DNA of 36,706 nt from Alphaproteobacteria bacterium (GTDB lineage Bacteria; Pseudomonadota; Alphaproteobacteria; JAEULC01), in contig JADLEG010000083.1 of the NCBI GenBank assembly GCA_020846275.1, positions 1-36,706 on the forward strand, in the 5' to 3' direction. Positions 24,419-32,740 of the stretch are shown piece after piece. The notes below the pieces were generated by a model. That model was not told the DNA's origin, made no database searches, and worked only from the letters and a program-made list of their open reading frames with translations. The translations under genes were made by a program, and so were the position numbers. The stretch's first letter is position 1. Each line of letters opens with the position of its first letter.

Positions 24419-25218
24419 GCATCGCCGCGCAGGAGCCCGGCGCGGCGAGCCGCGCACGGCCGTTTCCCGCCAACTGGCCCGCGCGGCTGGGCTGGATGGC
24501 GCTCGCCGCCTACACCGTCTATGCCGCGTCGCTGTTCCAGCTCACCTGGGAGCGCTTCGTCGTCGGCCTGGACAACGGCGCCAAGTTCATCGGCCGCATG
24601 CTGCCGCCGCTGCTGGACAAATGGGCTCTCCTGGCGCGGGGCCTGTCGGAGAGCCTGGAGATCGCCATCATCTCCACGGTGATCGGCGTGGCGATCGCCA
24701 TGCCGATCGGCCTGTTCGCCGCGCGCAACATGATGCCGCCCTGGGTGACGTGGCCGGCGCGCGGGCTGATCGCGCTGTGCCGCAGCTTCCATCCGGTGAT
24801 CGTGGCGATCCTGTTCGTCAAGGCCGTGGGGTTCGGCGCGCTGGCCGGCATCATGGCGCTGATCGTGGCCTCGATCGGCTTCATCGCCAAGTTGTTCGCC
24901 GAGGCGATCGAGGAGATCTCGCTGAAGCAGATCGAGGCGGTGCGCGCGACGGGCGCCGGCTTCGCCAACGTGCTGATTATGGGCGTGCAGCCGCAGGTCC
25001 TGGCGCGGTTCATCGGCTTCTCGACCTACCAGCTCGACAGCAACCTGCGCAATTCGACCATGGTCGGCATCGTCGGCGGCGGCGGCATCGGCGCCACGCT
25101 GTTCACGGCCTTCCAGCGCTTCGACTACGACTTCGTGCTGACCATCCTGATCTGCATCATCGCCATGATCATGGTCGGCGAGGTGTTGTCGGGCTGGGTC
25201 AGAAGGACGTTCCAGTGA
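24415..25218 (+). CDS. phnE: Phosphonate ABC transporter permease, first subunit
   Basis: Inner-membrane channel half. 267 aa from TTG 24415, which overlaps the phnC stop as TTGA; the next in-frame ATG is 25 codons later, inside the first helix. About six hydrophobic segments are visible. The cytoplasmic coupling loop that docks on PhnC is [20 protein letters not shown], the EAA motif. The rare start together with the overlap suggests translation by re-initiation after phnC. Confidence 0.9.
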   Translation: MSIAAQEPGAASRARPFPANWPARLGWMALAAYTVYAASLFQLTWERFVVGLDNGAKFIGRMLPPLLDKWALLARGLSESLEIAIISTVIGVAIAMPIGLFAARNMMPPWVTWPARGLIALCRSFHPVIVAILFVKAVGFGALAGIMALIVASIGFIAKLFAEAIEEISLKQIEAVRATGAGFANVLIMGVQPQVLARFIGFSTYQLDSNLRNSTMVGIVGGGGIGATLFTAFQRFDYDFVLTILICIIAMIMVGEVLSGWVRRTFQ

Positions 25219-26036
25219 CGGCTGAAGCCGCCTTGCCCGGCAGCGCCATGCGCCGCGAATGGCAACGCTTCACGCCGCGCCAGCGCCTGATGCGCTATGC
25301 CGTCTACCTGGTCGCGGTCGCCGCCGTGGTCGAGAGCGTGCGCAGTGTCGAGATCATTCCCGAGTTCCTCGAGGACGCGCCGGCCCAGATCGTCGACCTG
25401 TTCGCGCGCATGTGGCCGGTGGACTGGAGCTACTACCCAAAGACCGTGCACGCCGCGCTGATCGAGACGCTGCACATCGCCACGCTCGGCACGATCCTGG
25501 CCCTGGCCATGGCGGTGCCCGTGGGCTTGATGGCGGCGACCAACATCACGCCGTGGCCGGCGCTGCGCCTGTTCGCCAAGTTCATCCTGGTGTCCTCGCG
25601 CTCGGTCAACTCGCTGGTCTGGGCGCTGCTGTTCGTGGCGGTGTTCGGACCGGGGGGCCTCGCCGGCACGCTCGCCATCGCCTTCCGCTCGATCGGCTTC
25701 GTCGGCAAGCTCCTGGCCGAGGCGCTGGAGGAGGCGCAGAAGGGCCCGGTCGAGGCGCTGACCGCGACCGGCGCGCCGTGGCTCACGATCATCCTCAAGG
25801 CCTACTGGCCGCAGGTGCAGCCCTCCTTCTGGTCGATCGCGCTGTTCCGCTGGGACATCAACATCCGCGAGTCGGCCGTGCTCGGCCTCGTGGGCGCCGG
25901 CGGCATCGGCATGGCGCTCGACGACGCCTTGAACCTGCTCTACTGGGACCAGGTGGCGCTGACCCTGCTCACGATCTTCACCGTGGTGATCGCGGCCGAG
26001 GTGCTGGTGACGTTCATTCGCAGCCGGATCATCTGA
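25215..26036 (+). CDS. phnE: Phosphonate ABC transporter permease, second subunit
   Basis: Second channel half, 273 aa from GTG 25215, overlapping the previous stop (GTGA). Its sequence is clearly different from the first permease, but it keeps the EAA coupling loop EALEEAQKGPVEALTATGAP and the helix pattern. A periplasmic insert follows TM1 (EIIPEFLEDAPAQIVDLFAR). Paired PhnE proteins are known, for instance phoE/phoT of Sinorhizobium, so a heterodimeric channel is likely. Its stop is 3 nt from the convergent acyl-CoA dehydrogenase stop, leaving no terminator room. Confidence 0.9.
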   Translation: MTAEAALPGSAMRREWQRFTPRQRLMRYAVYLVAVAAVVESVRSVEIIPEFLEDAPAQIVDLFARMWPVDWSYYPKTVHAALIETLHIATLGTILALAMAVPVGLMAATNITPWPALRLFAKFILVSSRSVNSLVWALLFVAVFGPGGLAGTLAIAFRSIGFVGKLLAEALEEAQKGPVEALTATGAPWLTIILKAYWPQVQPSFWSIALFRWDINIRESAVLGLVGAGGIGMALDDALNLLYWDQVALTLLTIFTVVIAAEVLVTFIRSRII

Positions 26037-26039
26037 GGC

Positions 26040-27236
26040 TCATCCCCAGCCCCACATGTCCCCGCCCTTCTTCATGTACTGCTGCGCCAGCACCATCTTG
26101 TGCACCTCCGACGCGCCGTCCACAAGGCGGGCCTGGCGGGCGTAGCGGTACATCCATTCCAAGAGCGTGTCCTTGGAATAGCCCTTGGCGCCCATCAGCT
26201 GGATGGCGGTGTCGACCACCTTGTGCAGCGTGTCGGCCACGTGGACCTTGGCCATCGACAGTTCGGCGCGCGGCACCTCGCCCTGGTCGAGCTTGCGCGC
26301 GGCGCGCATGGTGAGCAGGCGGCCGATCTCGATCGCCATCACCGCCTCGCCCAGCATCCACTGCACGCCCTCGTGCTCGGCCAGCTTGTGGCCGAAGCTG
26401 ACGCGCTCGCGCACATAGGGGCTGGCGATCTCCAGCGCCCGCTTCGACATGCCGAGCCAGCGCATGCAATGGGTCAGGCGCGCGGGTCCGAGGCGGATCT
26501 GCGTCACCTTCAGGCCGTCGCCCACCTCCATCAGCCGGTTCTCGTCCTTAATCTCCAGCCCGTCGAACTCCAGCTCGCAATGCCCGCCATGCTCCTCGGG
26601 GCCCATGATCGGGATGCGCCGCACGACGCGCCAGCCCGGCTGATCGCGGTCGTAGAGGAACGCGGTCAGTCCGCGGCGCTTGTCGTCCGAGGTGCGCGCC
26701 ATCAAGATGAAGTGCTGCGCGCCCTCGCCGCCGGTGATGAACCATTTGCGGCCGCGCACGACCCAGGTGTCGCCCTTCCTCTCGGCCGTCGTGAGCATGG
26801 CCGATGGGTCCGAGCCCGACCCGGGCGCCGGCTCGGTCATCACGAAGGCCGAGCGCACCTTGCCCTCGACGATCGGCTTCAGCCAGCGCGCCTTCTGCGC
26901 CGGCGTCGCCACGGTATCCAGCAGCATCATGTTGCCGTCGTCGGGCGGCGCGCTGTTGAAGGCGACGGGGCCGAAGATCGACCGGCCCATCTCCTCGTAG
27001 CACGCGGCCATCGCCACGCGGCCGACGCCCATCCCGCCCTGCTCTTTCGAAGTTTGCATCGCCCAGATGCCGGTCGCCCGGGCCTTGGCGCGCAGCGCCT
27101 GCAGCGGCGCGTCGGCGATGTTCTCGTGCGCATCATAGGCCTTGGGGTCGGCCTCGAGCGGGATGCAGTGCTCGTCCACGAAGGCGCGAATGCGCCGGCG
27201 CAGCGCGTCGATTTCGGGGGTGAGGGAGAAGTCCAT
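26040..27236 (-). CDS. Acyl-CoA dehydrogenase family protein
   Basis: FAD enzyme that desaturates acyl-CoA thioesters, 398 aa. Family marks are FVMTEPAPGSGSDPSAM (FAD/substrate contact), VRGRKWFITGGEGAQHF, RLGPARLTHCMRWLG, YVRERVSFGHKLAEHEGVQW and the C-terminal QLMGAKGYSKDTLLEWMYRY. The N-terminal domain MDFSLTPEIDALRRRIRAF fits CaiA-type ACADs. The exact acyl group is not readable. It lies 111 nt downstream of an SDR in the same direction, so the two may share a transcript and an oxidation route. The repeat at 27260-27320 is in the gap. Confidence 0.92.
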   Translation of the reverse strand: MDFSLTPEIDALRRRIRAFVDEHCIPLEADPKAYDAHENIADAPLQALRAKARATGIWAMQTSKEQGGMGVGRVAMAACYEEMGRSIFGPVAFNSAPPDDGNMMLLDTVATPAQKARWLKPIVEGKVRSAFVMTEPAPGSGSDPSAMLTTAERKGDTWVVRGRKWFITGGEGAQHFILMARTSDDKRRGLTAFLYDRDQPGWRVVRRIPIMGPEEHGGHCELEFDGLEIKDENRLMEVGDGLKVTQIRLGPARLTHCMRWLGMSKRALEIASPYVRERVSFGHKLAEHEGVQWMLGEAVMAIEIGRLLTMRAARKLDQGEVPRAELSMAKVHVADTLHKVVDTAIQLMGAKGYSKDTLLEWMYRYARQARLVDGASEVHKMVLAQQYMKKGGDMWGWG

Positions 27237-27259
27237 GGGCGTTTCCTCAGTGTCTGTCG

Positions 27260-27320
27260 TCCTTCGACAAGCTCAGGACGAGGACAAGAACAGAAACCTC
27301 ATCCTGAGCTTGTCGAAGGA
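27260..27320. repeat. Dispersed intergenic palindromic repeat
   Basis: tccttcgacaagctcagga (27260-27278) is a perfect 19-bp inverted partner of 27302-27320, with 23 nt between. A shorter echo (gagcctgtcgagcc) follows. I recognise this word as a widely spread intergenic repeat in GC-rich alphaproteobacteria. In RNA it would form a strong hairpin between the SDR and acyl-CoA dehydrogenase genes. Confidence 0.8.
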
Positions 27321-27347
27321 TGAGCCTGTCGAGCCATTGGCCCTGTG

Positions 27348-28124
27348 TCAGAGCGCCGCCGTCTGCCCGCCGTCCACGGTGATCACCGTGGCGGTCATGT
27401 AGGCCGAAGCGGCCGAACACAGCAGCAGCAGCGCGCCCTCCAGGTCCTCCGGCCGGCCGAAGCGGCGCATCGGCACCTTCCTGGCGATCGCCTGGCCGCC
27501 GGGACTGGCCAGGAAATCGCGGTTGATGTCGGTTTCGATATAGCCGGGCGCGATCGCGTTGACGCGGATGTTGTGCCGCGCCCATTCCACCGCCAGCGCG
27601 CGGGTCAGCTGGATCAGCCCCGCCTTCGATGCCGCATAGCCGACGACGCGGGCCGATGCGCGCTCGCCGAGAATCGAGGCGATGTTGACGATGCTGCCGC
27701 CGTGGCCCAGGCGAACCATGTGCCGCGCCACTTCCCCGGCCATCAGGAAGGCGCCCTTCAGGTTGGTCGCCAGCACCTGGTCCCAGTCCTGCTCGCTCTG
27801 TTCGAGTGCGGGCTTGTCGACCACGATGCCCGAGTTGTTGACCAGCACGGTGATCGCGCCCAGCTCCTGCTCGGCGGCGGCCACGCCGGCCCGCACGCTG
27901 TCGGCGCTGGTGACGTCGAGTTCGATCGGCAGGGCGCGGCCGTCGAACGCCTCGATCTCCGCCTCGACCGCCTTCAGCCGGTCCAGCCGCCGGCCGGCCA
28001 GCGCCACCTTCGCGCCGGCCCGCGCCAGCGTCAGGGCGAAGTGGCGGCCAAGCCCGCTGCCGGCGCCGGTGACGATGGCGCTGACCCCCGCCAGATCGAC
28101 TGGAATCGCGTTCCCCGCGGGCAT
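27348..28124 (-). CDS. Short-chain dehydrogenase/reductase
   Basis: Classical SDR, 258 aa from ATG 28124. Cofactor loop TGAGSGLG and NNSG (for NNAG) are present, and the catalytic set is intact: NIASILGERASARVVGYAAS with Tyr and then Lys in YAASKAGL, the Ser in NIAS. RVNAIAPGYIETDIN and the terminal VITVDGGQTAAL are typical. The usual substrate is a hydroxyacyl or sugar alcohol. With the acyl-CoA dehydrogenase downstream it could serve beta-oxidation-like steps. TTG at 28136 is in frame and possible. Confidence 0.92.
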   Translation of the reverse strand: MPAGNAIPVDLAGVSAIVTGAGSGLGRHFALTLARAGAKVALAGRRLDRLKAVEAEIEAFDGRALPIELDVTSADSVRAGVAAAEQELGAITVLVNNSGIVVDKPALEQSEQDWDQVLATNLKGAFLMAGEVARHMVRLGHGGSIVNIASILGERASARVVGYAASKAGLIQLTRALAVEWARHNIRVNAIAPGYIETDINRDFLASPGGQAIARKVPMRRFGRPEDLEGALLLLCSAASAYMTATVITVDGGQTAAL

Positions 28125-28198
28125 GGCGGCACTCAATCAATCCTTAACCAGTCCCACCCATAACTGACCATAACGTAAGGAAAAAGGGAAAGGCCGAA

Positions 28199-29554
28199 AT
28201 GCCGCATTCCGCGCATGTTCTGGTCGCCGCCGCCGACGACGCCGATCGCGGCCGACTGGCCGTCACCCTGGCCGACAGCGGCTATCGCGTCTCGGCGGCC
28301 TGCACTGGCCAGCGGGCGCTGGCGCTGATGGGCGAGCTGAAGCCCGATGTCGTGGTGCTGGGTCCCTCGCTGCCCGACGCGGAATTGAGCGCTATCGCCG
28401 CCGACATGAAGGCCGCCGACGATCCGGCCACCGCCGCGCGGATCGTCGTCGTGGCACCGGGAATTTCCGAGGGCATGCGCGGACGCTGCGTGGTCGCCGG
28501 CGCCGACGATGTCGTCGACGGCCCGATCCATCCGGCCGTCGTGCTCGCGCGCATGAAGCCGCTGTGCCGCCTCTCGACGATGCAGGCCGAACTGCGCCGG
28601 CGGGTCGCCACGGCGAGTTCCTTGGGCATCGACGTGGTCGCCGATCCGCTGGCGTTCGAACCGTCGGGCGCCTGCAACGTGATGGTCGTTGCCAAGCCCG
28701 GCGGCATGGCCGAGCGCGCCGTGCGCTCGGCGCTCGACAGCGGCTTCGCGCTGACGATGGAGAGCGATCCCTATCGCGCCGGCACGACGGTCGAAAGCGA
28801 GCGCTTCGACGCCATGGTCCTGGCTGCCGACGGAAAGCGTGCGGCCGCCGAGCCGATGCTCTACCTGGCCAGCCACCTGCGCAACAATCCCAGCCTCTTC
28901 AACCTGCCCGTCATGATGCTGCACGCGCCCGGCATCTTCGAGGACGACGGCGACCCCTACCGCTACGGCGCCAGCATGGCGATGGGCCTGCCGCTGGAGA
29001 AGGCGGCCCTGGCGTCCGGCATCCATATTCTCGTGCGGCGCCAGCGGGCCCGTTGGGCGATCCGCGAGGCCTTCGACGCGGTCTTCCATGCCGTCGCGCC
29101 CCGCCAGAAAGCCAACGTCTATCCGCAGCATTTCTTCGACGCGCATCTCGCGCGCGTGGTCGACGCAGCCCATCGCGACGGCCGCAACCTGTCGATCGTG
29201 CATTTCACGCTGCACAACCTCGCGGACATCAAGCGCAAGCATTTCGCCGAGGCCGGCGAGATCCTGGCCGCAAAGGTCGCGACCTGGGTGACCGGCCTGG
29301 TCCGCATCGAGGACATGGTGGCGCGCGTCGGCGATGACGAACTCTGCGTGGTGCTTCCCGATACGGCGCAGGAGGAGGCCGCGGCAATGGCCCAGCGCAT
29401 CGGCGCCATCCTGTCATCCTCGGAATTCCACCTCAGTGAGGAAGTGATGCACCCGATCAAGGTCTGGGTCGACGGCGGCTGCGCGGCGCTGGAAGCAGGC
29501 GACACCGCGCAGACTCTGGTGCAGCGCGCGCGCTCGACCTTGTTCCCGCAGTAG
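28199..29554 (+). CDS. PleD-like protein with degenerate receiver and GGDEF domains
   Basis: 451 aa with the PleD layout REC-REC-GGDEF. The first receiver keeps the acidic pair Asp13-Asp14, but the phospho-acceptor position in PDVVVLGPSLPD is Gly55, not Asp. A second receiver-like domain spans about 160-265. The C-terminal domain (about 295-451) has HFTLHNLADIKRKHFAEAGE and ARVGDDELCVVLP, where the GGDEF site is GDDEL (378-382), so diguanylate cyclase activity is doubtful. It may bind c-di-GMP or GTP, or act as a scaffold. It is divergent from the SDR gene with 74 nt between starts. Confidence 0.85.
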   Translation: MPHSAHVLVAAADDADRGRLAVTLADSGYRVSAACTGQRALALMGELKPDVVVLGPSLPDAELSAIAADMKAADDPATAARIVVVAPGISEGMRGRCVVAGADDVVDGPIHPAVVLARMKPLCRLSTMQAELRRRVATASSLGIDVVADPLAFEPSGACNVMVVAKPGGMAERAVRSALDSGFALTMESDPYRAGTTVESERFDAMVLAADGKRAAAEPMLYLASHLRNNPSLFNLPVMMLHAPGIFEDDGDPYRYGASMAMGLPLEKAALASGIHILVRRQRARWAIREAFDAVFHAVAPRQKANVYPQHFFDAHLARVVDAAHRDGRNLSIVHFTLHNLADIKRKHFAEAGEILAAKVATWVTGLVRIEDMVARVGDDELCVVLPDTAQEEAAAMAQRIGAILSSSEFHLSEEVMHPIKVWVDGGCAALEAGDTAQTLVQRARSTLFPQ

Positions 29555-29672
29555 CCCCGCCTAGCCGTCCGCAACTCTTTCGTGGTCGGCGGTCCGTGTG
29601 CTACGCATGCGGCGTCGTGAGGAGCTGCGGGAGGTCGGCTTTGCTTGTGCTGATCGCAGAGAACATCGCCGG

Positions 29673-30266
29673 ATGACACGCGACGCGCGAGCCCAATCCC
29701 ACCAGTTGGATCGCCGGAAGGTCGTGGCGGAGATACTGCGCGATATCGGCAACACGTTGGTGGTCACGAGCCTCGGCACGCCGACGAAGGACGCGGCGGC
29801 CGCGGGCGATCGCGACCTGACCATTGCTCTTCGTGGCGCCATGGGCAGTTCGGTGCCGCTGGCGCTGGGCCTTGCCCGCGCGCAACCAAACCGCCGCGTG
29901 CTGGTCATTGCGGGCGACGGCGAGATGCTGATGGCAATCGGGTCCCTGGCGACGGTCGGAGCGATGCAGCCCGCGAACCTCGCCATCGCCGTGCTGGACA
30001 ATGAGCGCTATGGCGAGACCGGCGGCCAGCCCACCCACACGGCCCAAGGCACCGACTTGGCGATATTCGCTCGGGGCGCCGGCATCAAGCGCAGTTCGAC
30101 GGTGCGCGATGGCCCGGGGCTCGCCGCCGCCGTGCGCGCCCTGCTCCATGAACCGGGCCCGGTCTTCGTCGCCATCAAGGTGTCGACCGAGGACCTGCCG
30201 CTGAAGATGCCGCCGGTAGCCGGCACCGCGCTACGCACCCGATTCCGCCACGTCCTCGGCACGTAG
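29673..30266 (+). CDS. TPP-binding half-enzyme, sulfopyruvate/phosphonopyruvate decarboxylase beta-like
   Basis: 197 aa containing only the C-terminal TPP-pyrophosphate (PP) domain. The metal/TPP motif starts at GDGEMLMAIG and ends at LDNERYGETGGQPTHT. ALRGAMGSSVPLALGLARAQ is the helix before it. This wording is closest, from memory, to ComE (sulfopyruvate decarboxylase beta) and the PP half of phosphonopyruvate decarboxylase. The PYR half that completes a TPP active site is not in the window. ATG at 29673 is preferred; upstream codons from 29598 read as Arg-rich non-family sequence. It may pair with a subunit elsewhere or be inactive alone. Confidence 0.75.
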   Translation: MTRDARAQSHQLDRRKVVAEILRDIGNTLVVTSLGTPTKDAAAAGDRDLTIALRGAMGSSVPLALGLARAQPNRRVLVIAGDGEMLMAIGSLATVGAMQPANLAIAVLDNERYGETGGQPTHTAQGTDLAIFARGAGIKRSSTVRDGPGLAAAVRALLHEPGPVFVAIKVSTEDLPLKMPPVAGTALRTRFRHVLGT

Positions 30267-30357
30267 GAACCCCGCTCGCGTCTCGACGTTCTAGATAAGG
30301 CAGGCGGCCGGCCTATCGGCCGGACGCCGTATCCATGGGCAATCGGGACGAAACCTG

Positions 30358-30900
30358 ATGGAAGACCTTACCGAGGCCGTCGGCACTTTCGATACCACCG
30401 AGCAGCTCGAAGCGGCGATCGATGCGCTGGAGCGTGCCGGCTGGGATCGGGCCGATCTCAGCGTGCTGGCGCAGAAGGACATCGTCCTGCCGCCTGCCGG
30501 CCCCACGATGCACGATGCCCAGCAGGCAGCCGACGATGCCAGCGCCCCGCGCAGCCCGATCGTCCCGGACGTCGACATCCGCCAGGGGCGTACGCTGGCC
30601 GCCAGCATGGCCGGCGTCATCGCGGCCTTTGTCGCGACCGGCGCGACGGTGGTAACCGGCGGCGGCGCTCTGGCGGCCGTGGTCGGCGCAGCGGCGGCGG
30701 GCGGTGGCGCCACCGCGCTGGTCCATGCGCTTGGCCGGATGATCGGGGACAATCACGAGTCCTTCCTGCACGATCAGATCAACCAGGGCGGCATCCTGCT
30801 GTGGGTCCGGCTCAAGAAACCGGGCCAGGAAGCGCTGGCGCAGGACATCCTGCGCCAGCACGGCGCCCAGAACGTGCACATCCACGATCTGGTCGGCTAG
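30358..30900 (+). CDS. Stress-protein 17M-like protein with Gly/Ala membrane segment
   Basis: 180 aa. Residues 1-45 (AVGTFDTTEQLEAAIDALER) and the end (QEALAQDILRQHGAQNVHIH) form a split ferredoxin-like half seen in general stress protein 17M/YflT relatives. Between them is a long Ala/Gly/Val hydrophobic stretch (about 80-125: LAASMAGVIAAFVATGATVV) that looks like glycine-zipper helices able to enter a membrane. Function unknown; such proteins are often stress-induced. It stands alone, with 91 nt upstream and the convergent GFA gene downstream. Confidence 0.75.
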   Translation: MEDLTEAVGTFDTTEQLEAAIDALERAGWDRADLSVLAQKDIVLPPAGPTMHDAQQAADDASAPRSPIVPDVDIRQGRTLAASMAGVIAAFVATGATVVTGGGALAAVVGAAAAGGGATALVHALGRMIGDNHESFLHDQINQGGILLWVRLKKPGQEALAQDILRQHGAQNVHIHDLVG

Positions 30901-30915
30901 CGTAACCGGGCGGAC

Positions 30916-31314
30916 CTAGCCCGATCGCGCGTGCTGCGGCAGGCCGTCGCCGATCGCCTCGTAATCCGCCTTGTCCGCGACGTAGATATGGCCGGTCGTC
31001 TGCAGCCCCGTCGGCCCATCCAGCGTGCCCGCCGCGATCGAGATCGTCGGCCGGTCGTCGCCGCGCCAGAACATGCTGGATCCGCACTTACGGCAGAATC
31101 CGCGCTTCGCCGAGTCCGACGAGGCATACCACCCCACATCGGCCTCGCCCTTGGTCAGCTTGAACCGCGTGCGGTCGGTCGCCGTGTAGGATGGCGCCGC
31201 GCCATGCCATTTCCGGCACTGCCCGCAATGGCACACGACCAGGCTCCGCAGCGGACCGCCGGCTTCGTAGCGCACGGCGCCGCACAGGCAGCCGCCCGGG
31301 AAGATGTCGTTCAT
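30916..31314 (-). CDS. GFA-family zinc protein (Gfa-like CENP-V fold)
   Basis: 132 aa with the full zinc set of the glutathione-dependent formaldehyde-activating family: Cys9-x-Cys11 (GGCLCGAVRY), Cys28-x-Cys30-x2-Cys33 (CHCGQCRKWHG) and Cys74-x2-Cys77 (GFCRKCGSSMFW). Gfa itself speeds adduct formation of glutathione with formaldehyde, but most homologues have no shown activity. It is divergent from the DsbA-type gene with 95 nt between starts; a thiol/glutathione theme links it to the next two plus-strand genes. Confidence 0.9.
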   Translation of the reverse strand: MNDIFPGGCLCGAVRYEAGGPLRSLVVCHCGQCRKWHGAAPSYTATDRTRFKLTKGEADVGWYASSDSAKRGFCRKCGSSMFWRGDDRPTISIAAGTLDGPTGLQTTGHIYVADKADYEAIGDGLPQHARSG

Positions 31315-31409
31315 TCGCCCTCCTTACCGCTCGTTCCACTCCAGCATAGCTTTGCCGGCAGTGCCAGCGCACGGCTTGCGCGCAGACGCTGCCCGGAGCA
31401 TGCTGCGGC

Positions 31410-32066
31410 ATGCGCATCGATATCTTCAGCGACGTCATCTGCCCGTGGTGCTTCATCGGCAAGCGGCGCCTGGAAAAGGCCCTGGCCTTGCGGCCGCAGG
31501 CCGAGCCAAAGGTGCATTGGCGCGCCTTCCAGCTCAACCCGGGCATGCCGGCCGAGGGCATGGAACGCAGCGCGTACCTGGCCGCGAAATTCGGCGGGCC
31601 CGAGGCGGCGCAGCGCATCTACGACACGGTTCGCGCCGCCGGCCAGCGCAGCGGCGTCGACTTCGCGTTCGACCGCATCCGCCGCACGCCCAACACGGTC
31701 GCCGCGCATCGCCTGATCCGTTTCGCCGACCGCTTCGGCCGGCAGGACGCGACGGTCGAGGCGCTGTTCCGGGCCTATTTCCTCGGCGGCAGGTTGATCG
31801 GCACGGTCGACGCACTGGTGGAGATCGCGGCCGAAGCGGGGCTCGACGTCCACGCCGCGCGCGCGTTCCTGCAGAGCGACGAGGAGACCGAAGCGGTGCT
31901 GGCCGAGGACGTCCATGCCCGCCAGCTCGGCATCGGCGGCGTGCCGTGCTTCATCGTCGATGGCCGCTACGCGCTGTCCGGGGCGCAGGAGCCCGAGGCG
32001 TTCCTGCCTGTCTTCGACCTCGTCGCCGCCGAAGCGCCGGAGCCGACCAGCGCGAGCGTGAGCTAA
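31410..32066 (+). CDS. DsbA/FrnE-family thiol oxidoreductase
   Basis: 218 aa, cytoplasmic (no signal peptide), with redox motif CPWC at residues 11-14 (DVICPWCFIGKRRLEKAL). Other FrnE marks are WRAFQLNPGMPAEGM, NTVAAHRLIRFADRFG and the cis-Pro loop GIGGVPCFIVDGRYALSGAQ. An extra Cys precedes the loop. FrnE relatives act as disulfide isomerases under oxidative stress. It leads the five-gene plus-strand run to the window end, 25 nt before the GST. Confidence 0.92.
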   Translation: MRIDIFSDVICPWCFIGKRRLEKALALRPQAEPKVHWRAFQLNPGMPAEGMERSAYLAAKFGGPEAAQRIYDTVRAAGQRSGVDFAFDRIRRTPNTVAAHRLIRFADRFGRQDATVEALFRAYFLGGRLIGTVDALVEIAAEAGLDVHAARAFLQSDEETEAVLAEDVHARQLGIGGVPCFIVDGRYALSGAQEPEAFLPVFDLVAAEAPEPTSASVS

Positions 32067-32091
32067 CTTCGAGACCCTGGGGACCGAATTC

Positions 32092-32730
32092 ATGGGAGAG
32101 ACGACGATCTACGGCCCGGCCTACAGCACCTATTCGCGAACGGTGCGGTTGGTGCTGGAGGAAAAAGGCGCGCCCTACAAAATGGTCGAGGTCGACATTC
32201 TGAAGGGCGACGGGCAAAGCCCCGCGCATCTCGCGCGCCATCCCTACGGCAAGGTGCCCACGGTGGAGCTGGACGGCTTCTCGCTCTACGAAACCGGCGC
32301 GATCGAACGCTATCTCGACGACGCCGTACCGGGACCGAAGCTGATTCCAACCGATCCCAAGCAGCGCGCGCGCATGAACCAGATCATGGGCCTGGTGGAC
32401 AGTTACGGCTACGTGCCGATCGTGCACGGCGTCGCGGTCAACCGTCTGGTCAAGCCGATCCTGGGCCAGAAGCCCGACGAGGCCGAGATCGCCAAGGCGC
32501 TGCCGGAAGCGGAGAAGGTGCTGGCCGAGATCGAGAACCTGATGGGCCAGAACCCCTTTCTCGCCGGTCCGCAGCTCAGCCTTGCCGACCTGCACCTGGC
32601 GCCGGCGCTGGCGTATTTCTCGATGACGCCCGAAGGCGAGGCGATGCTGAAGAAGTTTCCGCGCTTGTCGGAATGGTGGTCCAAGATGAAGGACCGCCCC
32701 AGCATGGCCAAGACCGCGCCCAAGCTCTAG
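32092..32730 (+). CDS. Glutathione S-transferase
   Basis: 212 aa. N-terminal thioredoxin fold with YSTYSRTVRLVLEEKGAPY (Ser/Tyr that activates glutathione), cis-Pro KVPTVELDGFSLYETGAIER with the Glu-Thr (E/S-S-like) glutathione site, and an all-helical C-terminal domain ending FPRLSEWWSKMKDRPSM. It conjugates or reduces electrophiles with glutathione; substrate unknown. 10 nt before the FAD oxidoreductase. Confidence 0.92.
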   Translation: MGETTIYGPAYSTYSRTVRLVLEEKGAPYKMVEVDILKGDGQSPAHLARHPYGKVPTVELDGFSLYETGAIERYLDDAVPGPKLIPTDPKQRARMNQIMGLVDSYGYVPIVHGVAVNRLVKPILGQKPDEAEIAKALPEAEKVLAEIENLMGQNPFLAGPQLSLADLHLAPALAYFSMTPEGEAMLKKFPRLSEWWSKMKDRPSMAKTAPKL

Positions 32731-32740
32731 GACCGCCGAC

